Assembly: GCA_002433675.1 (NCBI GenBank)
Contig: DJIP01000147.1
Coordinates: 1 to 17,028, forward strand
Length of the DNA stretch: 17,028 bases
From: Halomonas halophila
Lineage (GTDB): Bacteria; Pseudomonadota; Gammaproteobacteria; Pseudomonadales; Halomonadaceae
Direction: 5' to 3'
Below the pieces are notes generated by a model, which ran no database searches, had not been told where the DNA came from, and saw only the letters and a list, made by a program, of their open reading frames with translations. Shown here in pieces: positions 7,538-16,300 of the stretch; position 1 is the first letter of the stretch; the number at the start of each line of letters is the position of its first letter. The translations under genes and the position numbers were made by a program.

Positions 7538-8947
7538 CTAGCCCGTAGTGAAATCACGCGGCAGCTCTGCAAGGGTCACCTCGCGGGTGGTGACCTGGGT
7601 CACCTCGGCCTGCTCGGGCCCGCGCTCCAGCCAATCGGCGACCCGTTCCACTGCCTCACGAGGTCCACACAGCAATACCTCGACAGTGCCGTCCGGCAGG
7701 TTGCGGGCATACCCGGTAAGCCCTTCCGCCTCGGCCTGCTGTCTCGTGGCAAATCGATAGCTCACGCCCTGTACTCGCCCTTCCGCCAGGGCCTCCAGGC
7801 ATAGGGTGTCATCGGGCAACATGGCAGCCTCCTCGTGCTTGTCCATCGCCTTCTCCCGGGCGACATCTGCATCTCGAGCAGTATCATCGGCGCTGACCTT
7901 ATCATTGCCGATCCTCCGAGGGCCCTCCACCGCGCCCTCTGTCTCCACTGCGCCTGCCTCAAGCTCCGCCTCATGCTGACGCTCGCGGGCCTCCTGCTCG
8001 AATTCCCGTTCTTCCTCGGCACTCAACTGGGCGCGTACGCTCTGCTGATCGAGCAGTTCCTGCTTGACCAACACGGCGCTATTGCGCGGGATGATGGGCT
8101 TGTGACGGGCGAGCAGATGTACCTTGGTAAAGGCGGCACCAAACAGCAAGATCAGCGAAGAGTAGTAAACCCATAACAACACCACCACCACCGACCCCGC
8201 CGCGCCATAGGTCGAGGCCGTAGCGTTATAGGCCAGGTAGAGCGCGATGCCGGTGCGCCCTATCGAGAACAGCAAGGCCGTGACCACAGCGCCGACGATG
8301 ACGTCGCGCCAGCGCAGCACCACATCGGGCAGCACCTTGAAGATGGTGGCAAAGAGCGCGGCGATCACCCCGATCGACACCAGCAGCTCCACCCCTCGCG
8401 TCAACAGGCTGACGTAAGGCAGCACATCATCGGCGGCCTTCAGCGCCGCCCTGACAAAGACCCCTAGCCCCACCGACACCAGCAGGATAAAGCCGATGGC
8501 CAGCACGATGGTCAGTGACAGCATGCGATTCTTGATGAAGATCCACAGACTGTTGCTGCTGGGGCGCGCCGCGACGCCCCAGATGGTGTTCAGCGAAAAC
8601 TGCATCTGGCCGAACACGGTCGTGGCACCAACCGCCAGGGCGGCGAAGCCCAGCAGCGTCGGCAACAGGCCGGACTCCTGAATACGCGACTGGGCGACGG
8701 CATGCTCGATGGCGGTGGCCGCCTCCGGCCCCATGGTGCCCTGCAACTGGGCGAAGATCTGTCCCTGCGCTGCTTCCTCGCCCAGCACCACACCGATCAC
8801 CGTCACCGCGATGATCACCGTCGGCGCCAGCGAAAACAGGGTATAGAAGGCCAGGGAGCCGGCGTAGCTGAAGGCATTACGCTCCAGCCACAACGCCACC
8901 GAGCGACGCAGCACCCCCCACCAGAAGGCGAAAAACTGAATGATCAT
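7538..8947 (-). CDS. YihY/BrkB-family inner membrane protein with C-terminal acylphosphatase domain
   Basis: A 469-residue fusion. Residues 1-280 are a YihY/BrkB (UPF0761) membrane domain with six hydrophobic helices near 28-55, 94-116, 142-165, 184-207, 215-240 and 250-276, and family segments AFYTLFSLAPT (33-43) and YGAAGSVVVVLLWVYY (247-262). Residues about 300-378 are a charged Glu/Ala/Arg/Gln-rich stretch, probably helical. Residues 380-468 form a full acylphosphatase: GRVQGVSYR (390-398) and GYARNLPDGTVEV (412-424), with catalytic Arg398 and Asn416 and the usual GP-A-V strand (443-449). Acylphosphatases hydrolyse carboxyl-phosphate bonds; the transported or handled partner of YihY proteins is unknown. 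GAGGGA lies about 6 nt before the ATG. The frame runs unbroken through linker and domain. With six helices and the N-terminus inside, the acylphosphatase would face the cytoplasm. Confidence 0.93.
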   Translation of the reverse strand: MIIQFFAFWWGVLRRSVALWLERNAFSYAGSLAFYTLFSLAPTVIIAVTVIGVVLGEEAAQGQIFAQLQGTMGPEAATAIEHAVAQSRIQESGLLPTLLGFAALAVGATTVFGQMQFSLNTIWGVAARPSSNSLWIFIKNRMLSLTIVLAIGFILLVSVGLGVFVRAALKAADDVLPYVSLLTRGVELLVSIGVIAALFATIFKVLPDVVLRWRDVIVGAVVTALLFSIGRTGIALYLAYNATASTYGAAGSVVVVLLWVYYSSLILLFGAAFTKVHLLARHKPIIPRNSAVLVKQELLDQQSVRAQLSAEEEREFEQEARERQHEAELEAGAVETEGAVEGPRRIGNDKVSADDTARDADVAREKAMDKHEEAAMLPDDTLCLEALAEGRVQGVSYRFATRQQAEAEGLTGYARNLPDGTVEVLLCGPREAVERVADWLERGPEQAEVTQVTTREVTLAELPRDFTTG

Positions 8948-9097
8948 GGCGTTCCCTCGTCATTATCGTTGCCCTCAGCATACCTAACACCGACGGTCTA
9001 CGCAGAAACATGCGCCAACGCGGCGGCCTGGCGCGCCCAGCTCATCGCGCCTGCAACTTCGAGGCCTGGAACTTCGTGGTTCGACGACCTCATCTGT

Positions 9098-9126
9098 TTG
9101 CGCCGGCAAGTCAGCGCCACCATAAT
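9098..9126 (+). promoter_or_regulatory. Candidate sigma70-type promoter of nadM
   Basis: TTGCGC (9098-9103) and CATAAT (9121-9126) are separated by 17 bp, the optimal spacing, and lie 27 bp before the nadM ATG, giving a short leader of about 20 nt. The -10 is bracketed by a 5-bp inverted repeat CGCCA/TGGCG (9115-9119 and 9126-9130), which may be coincidence. The remainder of the 206-bp gap shared with the YihY fusion shows nothing else that I can support. Confidence 0.45.
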
Positions 9127-9153
9127 GGCGGCGACGTTTTCCAGGAGCCCTCC

Positions 9154-10245
9154 ATGCCCACCGATTCGGCCACCTCTCCGCCGCAGCCAGAGTTTGACTG
9201 CCTGGTGTTCATCGGACGCTTCCAGCCCCCGCACCTCGGGCACCTGGCGGTGATTCGGGCGGCCCTCAAGCAGGCCAGACAGGTCATCGTGCTGGTGGGC
9301 TCCGCCTGGCAGGCACGCTCGCTGCGCAACCCCTGGCGTTTCGACGAACGCCGCCAGATGTTGCGCAGCGCCTTCGACGAAGACGACAACGCTCGCCTGG
9401 AGATCGTGCCGCTGCTGGATGCGCTGTACAACGACGATGTCTGGGTGCACGACGTCCAGCGCAAGGTGCGCGATCTGGCCCACCCCGAGAGCGCACGCTT
9501 ACCGCGTATCGGGTTGATCGGCGCCAGCCGCGGGCAGTCGAGCTACTATTTGTCACTGTTCCCTCAGTGGGAGTCGGTGAGCGTACCACTGGTTGAAGCG
9601 ATCTCCGCCAGCCAGATCCGAGAACGGCTGTTCCGCTCCGAGGGCTCGGCGGTGGAGTATCTTTCCACCAATGCGAGTCACGATCTTCCCCCCGGCGTGG
9701 TGGAACATGTCCGCCGCTTCATGAGCGGCAAGCCCTACCGACAGCTCGGTGAAGAACAGCAACTGCTCGACCAGTATCGATCGGCCTGGGCCCAGGCGCC
9801 CTACCCGCCGATCTTCGTTACCGTCTGTGCGGTCGTGGTGCAGTCGGGTCATGTGTTGCTGGTGCGCCGCACCTCGGCACCCGGCAAGGGGCTCTATGCC
9901 CTGCCCGGTGGCTTTATCAGCGCCCAGGAACGATTGATGGACGCCTGTCTGCGCGAGCTGCGCGAACGCATTCGGCTGAAGGTGCCGGAGCCAGTTCTCA
10001 AGGGCTCGCTACGCGGTCAACGGCTGTTCGACGAGCCGCATCGTAGCTGGCGTGGCCGGACCCTGGCCGAAGCCTTCTACTTTGCCCTGCGACCGGATCA
10101 GAACCTGCCAAGGCTGAAGCCAGTCAAGGGTGGCGATCATGCACGCTGGGTGCCGCTGGCGGAACTCGAGCCGGAAAGCCTGTTCGAGGACCACTTCTTC
10201 ATCATCCAGAACTTTCTGGGTCTGCCCGCCGATCGGCGCGCCTGA
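9154..10245 (+). CDS. nadM: Bifunctional nicotinamide-nucleotide adenylyltransferase / Nudix hydrolase
   Basis: The 363-residue protein has two domains. Residues 13-190 are a nucleotidyltransferase with GRFQPPHLGH (21-30) and the C-terminal ISASQIRERL (150-159); it would make NAD from NMN and ATP. Residues 217-355 are a Nudix domain with LPGGF (250-254) and a Nudix box at 253-275, followed by the NadM-typical KVPEPVL and RSWRGRT segments. This domain order is that of NadM/Slr0787 proteins, where the Nudix half cleaves ADP-ribose. The start is chosen at 9154 because AGGAG lies 7 nt upstream; the open frame back to 9010 is not conserved. In the Nudix box the second Glu of REUxEE is Arg272 and the usual late Gly is Arg274, so hydrolase activity may be altered. 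The gene is divergent from the YihY fusion and convergent with the giant protein gene. Confidence 0.93.
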   Translation: MPTDSATSPPQPEFDCLVFIGRFQPPHLGHLAVIRAALKQARQVIVLVGSAWQARSLRNPWRFDERRQMLRSAFDEDDNARLEIVPLLDALYNDDVWVHDVQRKVRDLAHPESARLPRIGLIGASRGQSSYYLSLFPQWESVSVPLVEAISASQIRERLFRSEGSAVEYLSTNASHDLPPGVVEHVRRFMSGKPYRQLGEEQQLLDQYRSAWAQAPYPPIFVTVCAVVVQSGHVLLVRRTSAPGKGLYALPGGFISAQERLMDACLRELRERIRLKVPEPVLKGSLRGQRLFDEPHRSWRGRTLAEAFYFALRPDQNLPRLKPVKGGDHARWVPLAELEPESLFEDHFFIIQNFLGLPADRRA

Positions 10246-10280
10246 AGCACTCGGCAAGATTCAGCGTTGGCAAGGTGATA

Positions 10281-10308
10281 GCGGGCAGAGGAAGCTCCCC
10301 CTGTCCGC
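10281..10308. terminator. Weak hairpin between nadM and the giant repeat-protein gene
   Basis: An 11-bp imperfect stem (10281-10291 with 10298-10308; one G-T pair and one mismatch) with a 6-nt loop lies in the 96-bp gap between these convergent genes. No T-run follows on either strand. It could help end either transcript, but the evidence is thin. Confidence 0.25.
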
Positions 10309-10341
10309 CAATCCTGCTGCTGGAGAACGGCTATCGCGCCG

Positions 10342-13300
10342 TCAATCCTGCTTATCCAGCAGCGCCAACGCTTGATCCAGCTCCGGTGGCAGCTCATGGG
10401 TATAGCGGCTGGCCCGACTGAGCTGTTCGGCGAAAGTGGCCATCACCGCCGGCTGTCGCTGCGAGTTTGCCGTGATATCGAGCTGGGCATTGTCAAGATC
10501 TAGCCTGACCCGATAGTGACGATCACCTCCGTCGTCACGCCGACTGTCCACCTCCAGTGTCAGATTGTCGAGATCCGCCGGACGATCGATCAGCAATTGC
10601 CCATCCGACGAGGTCTGGATCCACTCTGGCAAAGCCCGGCCGCCAGGAAGGGTCACTCGGGTGCTTCCCTCGCCATCGTTCAACGTCACCCAGGCCCATT
10701 GGGCATCGATTTCTACCGCAACATCGAGCCTTCCGTCGGCGCTCGTAGCGGCCACCGTCATCTCCTCGGTATGATCCAGCCCGCGTGCTCGCTCCAACGG
10801 CGACCCCCTCCAGGCCTGCGGATCACGCAGCACCGCTTCCCCATGGACCAGATCATGCACCGCACCGTCGCTGGACAATTGATCCAGACCGCCTAGGTAC
10901 TCGAGCTGATTTACCGCCTCATCGACAGCACCATCGGCCTTGAGGTGGCGATCGAGTTCCTTTTCCTCTGCCTCGTCAAAGGGCAGCCTGGGTGGCATAT
11001 CGCCGATATAGAAGCCCTCGGGTGGAGCCACCGTCACCGCGACGGTGACATAGGTCACACCTCCCTGCCCATCCGACACCGCGACGACAAAGCTGTCACT
11101 GCCGCTGAACCCGGCGTCCGGTACATAGACGAAGGAGCCATCCGGATTCAGGGTGAGCCGGCCATGCTCTGGATCGTCATCCAGCTCGAAGGTGAGATCA
11201 TCTCCATCAATATCGCTGGCGACCACCTGACCAGCGGCAGCTTCACCGCGGCCAGTGACGATCGACTCGGCCTCTGCCAAGGGGGCGTCATTGACCGGCT
11301 CGACAGAGACCGTGACGACCACGGTAGTGGAAGCTCCCGTCGCATCGGTGACGGTCACGCTGAAGCTGATGTCGCCACTGACGTTTGCATCGGGCACAAA
11401 GGTGAAGGTGCCGTCCTCATTGAGGGTAACGGAGCCGCCGTCCGGTTGATCATCGAGGCTGAAGGTCAGGTCGTCCCCATCCACATCCGTGGCGACAACG
11501 CGTCCCTCCACCGGGGTATCCTCGGAGGTGACAACAGGGTCGACGCTGGCGACCGGGGCGTCGTTCGCACCCAGCACGGTGATCGTCAGCGTCGCGGTGG
11601 CAACACTGCCATCGCTATCGGTAATGGTGTAGCTGAAGGTCTCGGTCAGCGTCTGCCCAAGCTTGAGCGCGTCCACCACAGGGTTGCTGTTGTCCAGCGT
11701 GTAGGAGTAGCTGCCGTCCGCGTTCAGCACAAGGCTACCGAAACGACCCGATACCGACTCGCCGATGCCCCCCTCTGCCGACGACTGACCAGCCCCGACC
11801 GCCGTGACCATGCCATCGACGGCAAGACCATCGATACCATAGTGGTCGTTGAGAATGACGTTACCGGTGCAGTGGCTTCCCGGCTCGTCACCTTCCTCGA
11901 TCACCTCGCCGACGTCATTGCTGGCCACAGGGCCATCATCGACGATGGCAATGGCCAGGGTGCCGGCGTTGGCGGTCATCTTGCCCTCCACGTCGGTCAC
12001 CCCGATGACGAAGCTGTCGTTGACCGCGCCGCCCGAGTGATCGGCCCTTGACGCCAGGATGTAGGTATAGCCAACCTCGCCGGTGGCCGGATCATAGTAG
12101 CGCAGCACCAAAGTCCCGTGATCGCCGACTACCTTGATGGGATGGCTGCCACAGTCCTTGAGCTGATCCAGGCTGATGGTGCTTCCCCCCAGGGTCAGAC
12201 TGGACAGACTGTCGGCTGGCCCCAGAGTAAAGGTGCCGCTGTGGCTGAGGCCCGCGCCCTCATGACTGCCTCCAGTCAGCCCGGCCTCGTCTACCGAGCC
12301 GTCGGTGATAGCGCCACCTGCCGAATCGTCCCCTCCTGCGGCTCCGCCACCATCCCCTAGCCCGCCGACGGTCACCTTGTCGTCTACCGCCGAGACCGAA
12401 AGGGCCAGGCTCGCATCGGAGGTCTGGCCCCCATCGTCACTGACGGTATAGGTGACCAGCGACACCTCGCCGTTGTAGTTCAGCGCCGGCACGAAACGAT
12501 AGCTGCCATTGGCGCTGATGGTCAGCTCTCCGACGCCTTCGATGACGGCGGTCTGGCCCGCCTGGAAGGTACTCTCGACACCCTCGACACTGAATCCGAC
12601 GACGCTGAGGCGATCGCCCTCGATATCGCTGTCGTTGGCCAGCAGGCCGTCTTCGGCGGCGACCACAAGAGGCGTGTCCTCGGGGGTCGTGGCCGTGTCA
12701 TTGTCGGGTGACGGCGCATCATTGACCGGTGTCACCGAGACATTGACCTCCACCGTGACGGTGGCACCAGAGGAGTCGGTCACGGTCACGGTGAAGCTGG
12801 TGTCACCGTGGAAGTTGTCATCCGGGGTAAAGGTGAAGTTACCGTTCTCATCGAGGCTGACGGTGCCCCCCTCAGGCTGGGCATCCAGGCTGTAGATGAG
12901 GTCATTGTCGTCGACATCGGTGGCGATGATCTTGCCATCGACCGGAGTGTCTTCGCTGGCAGTGACCTTCTCCGCAGAAGCCTCCGGAGCATCGTTGGCG
13001 CCACGAATGGTGATCGTCAATGTGGCGGTGGCGAGATCGCCGTCGGCGTCGCGGATCTGATAGCTGAACGTCTCGGTTTTCGTCTCACCGAACTGGAGCC
13101 CGTCCACGTCGCTATTGGTGTTGTCCAGCGTATAGCTATAGCTGCCATCGGCGTTGAGGATCAGGCTGCCGTAGGTCCCCTCTAGCGGGACGCCGGTGGC
13201 CCCATCGAGACTTCCACCTTCCACACCTACCCCGACCCCGACCACCGCCCCATTGGCATCCGCACCATCGGCACCCGGACGATCATTGGCCCAGACGCTA

Positions 13301-16300
13301 CCGGTGCCGGCAGCGCCGTCCTCAACGACTTCGCCACTGTCGTCTGTCGCACTCGGACCATCATCGTCGATGTCGATCACCAGGGTCCCGGCGTTGGCGG
13401 TGACCTCACCCTCCACATCGGTCACGCTGATCGTGAAGTCATCGCTGACCGGGCCCTTGGAGTGATCCGCATTCGAGGTCAGCCGATAGCGGTAGCTGAC
13501 GATGCCGGTGTCGCGATCATAGCCTTCGATGGTCAAGGTGCCGTAGCGGCCCTCGATCGCGATGGGTGACGACGCGCTGGCCTCGAGTTCGGCAAGGCTG
13601 ATGCTGCGGCTGCCCAGGGCAAGACTCGCCAGGCTGTCCGCCGGCCCCAGGGTGAAGCTGCCGCCATGGCTCAGGCCATTACCTTCATCGCTTCCACCGG
13701 ACAGGCCCGCCTCGCTGACAGAGCCATCACTGATGTTGCCCCCGTCGCTGCTATCATTACCGTCGCCCAGGCCGCCCAGGCTGACCTGATCATCCACCGG
13801 CGTGACGGTGATATCGAGGGTGGCGGTGCTGGATCCGCCTGCACCATCGCTGACGGTGTAGCTGATCGTCGGTACCTTGCCGTGGTAGTTGAGAGCAGGT
13901 TCGAAACGCCAGCCTCCATCGGCCTCCACCGTCAGCTTGCCGACGCCGTCGATGGTGACGGACTCTCCCGCATCGGCGATCTCGCTCAGGCCGTCGACGC
14001 TGAAGTCCACGACCGTCAGGCTGCCATGATCGGTGTCGATGTCGCTGTCGTTGTCCAGCAGCCCCGGCAAGCTGTCGTCGGCCTCCGAATCCAGCGGAGT
14101 GTCCTCGGGAGTCGTGGCGGTCTCGCCGACGACCACTGGTGCATCATTGACCGCCGCCACCTTGACCGTCACATCGACGGTGGTGGTGCCTCCATTGCCA
14201 TCGGAGACCGTGACCTTGAAGGTGATATCGCCATTGACGTTGTCATCAGGAGTAAAGGTAAAGGTGCCATCGTCGTTGAGCGTGACCTTACCGCCCTCGG
14301 GCTGCTCGACCAGATCAAAGCTGAGATCATCGCCGTCAACGTCCTGGGCCTCGATGGAGCCGCTGACGGGCGTATCCTCCTGGGTCGTCAATGCATCGAC
14401 ACTGGCCGTCGGGGCGTCGTTGGCCCCCTTGATGGTGATGGTCAAGGTAGCGGTTGACGAGCTGCCATCAGCGTCGGTGATCTGATAGCTGAAGGTCTCG
14501 GTCAGCGACTCACCCGATTGCAGCGCATCCACCGCCGTATTGGCGTTGTCCAAGGTATAGGTATAGCTGCCATCGGCGCCCAGGGTCAGACTGCCGTAGC
14601 TGCCAGACACTTCGCTGCCAACACTGCTTGCACTCAAGTGGCTGCTCTGGCCCGCCGTCGTCACGGTGACTTCTCCATCGGCGCCCTGGCGGTCATTGGT
14701 CAACACACTACCGGTAGCGGCAGCACCGTCCTCGACGACGCTGGCGGTATCCTTGGAAGCGATGGGGGCGTCATCGAGAATCTCGACTATCAGGGCCTTG
14801 GGGTAGTCCACGGTCGAGTTGTCGAATTGATCTGTCATGACAACGTCGACGCTATCGAACACTCGTTCTCCCTGATGATCGGCCGCTTTGGTCAGCACGA
14901 ACCGATAGAACACCGAGTGTTCTCTCACCTCCCCCTCGGTCACCGCATTGAAGCCAGTGATCTCGAAATAGCCGTGCTCGGTCTCGATGTGTACCGACGG
15001 GCTATCGCCGGAAAAACCAGCCAGATCCTCCAGCGAAAAGGTGACATCACCCACCGTCAGACTTTTTAGCTGCGCCACGGCCAGGTCAACCACAGAGAAG
15101 GAACCCTCGTAGCTTTCCTGCCCTGAATCCCCCGGATCCGTTCCAGTCACCGCATCCGTGTTCAGATGCGCCTCGTCGGTATCCCCTCCCTCCGTGCCGA
15201 TGACCGAGGGCGCGCCATAAATACGAATTTCGAGGGTCGCGGTCACTGTATCGCCATCAGGGTCCGCCACCGAGTAGGTAAAGGTCTCGGTAATGAAATG
15301 ACTCGGTTCCAGCCCGCTGACCTGCTCTGATTCAAAATCCGGCACATAGCGGTAGCTGCCGTCGGCGTTCATGGTCAGGGTCCCGTAGCTGCCCTCAAGC
15401 GCCTGTCCGACATGGGATGCAGAGGGCTCACCCGTTCCGACCGCTACGCCGCTGACTTTGCCGCCGTCACCACCCAGGATATCGGCGTCACCGTCCATCG
15501 CATCGGGATCGTCGCCACCGTCGCCAGTCAAGACGTTGCCGTCGGCAATACTGCTTGGCTGATCCGGCAGGTTGATCACGTCATCCACATCGGAAGCAGC
15601 TTCCGGTGCATCGTCGAGGATGGCGATCGACAGGGTCCCGACCTCCGTAGCGACATCACCGTCGACGTCGGTCACGTCGATCGCAAAATCTTCGCTGATC
15701 GCCCCCTCGCTATGGTCGGCGTGGGTCTTGAGGGTGTAGGTGTAGCTGACCTTGCCACTGCCGCGGTCATAGCCGTTGATGACCAACTCGCCATGGTCGC
15801 CCAAAATCGTGATCGGCGTATTGGCGCTGGCGGTCAGCTCGGCAAGCGTCAAGGTTGTCCCGCCCAGGCTGATACTGGCGAGACTATCCGCCGGCCCCAG
15901 CGCAAAGCTGCCGACGTGTGAGACACCGCTGCCCAGGATGCCGGTTCCCCCCGCCAGGCCGGACTCGCTGACCTGCCCATCATTGGCGCCATCACCGTCA
16001 CCACTGCCATCGCCCAGGCCACCGACGGTCACCTCGTCGTCCACCGCCTCGACGGTCAGCGAGAGCGTGCCAGAGGCGGTCCCGCCGTTGCCATCGCTGA
16101 CGCTGTAGCTGATCCTGGGCACGTCACCGTGGTAGTTAGGCGCAGGCTCGAAGCGGTAGGACCCATCGGCGTTCAAGGTGAATTTGCCGACGCCCTCGAT
16201 GGTGGCCGTCTTGCCCGGCTCGAAGGTTCCTGTCACCCCCTCGATGGTAAACCCGCTGACGCTGAGACTGTCACCATCGACATCGCTGTCGTTGGCCAGT

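Noticed and set aside
10945..12051. 368-codon plus-strand open frame, and similar ones at 13666-14457, 15412-15921 and 16129-16866
   Set aside because: They recur at matching places of the repeat units and are explained by the codon bias of the minus-strand repeat protein.
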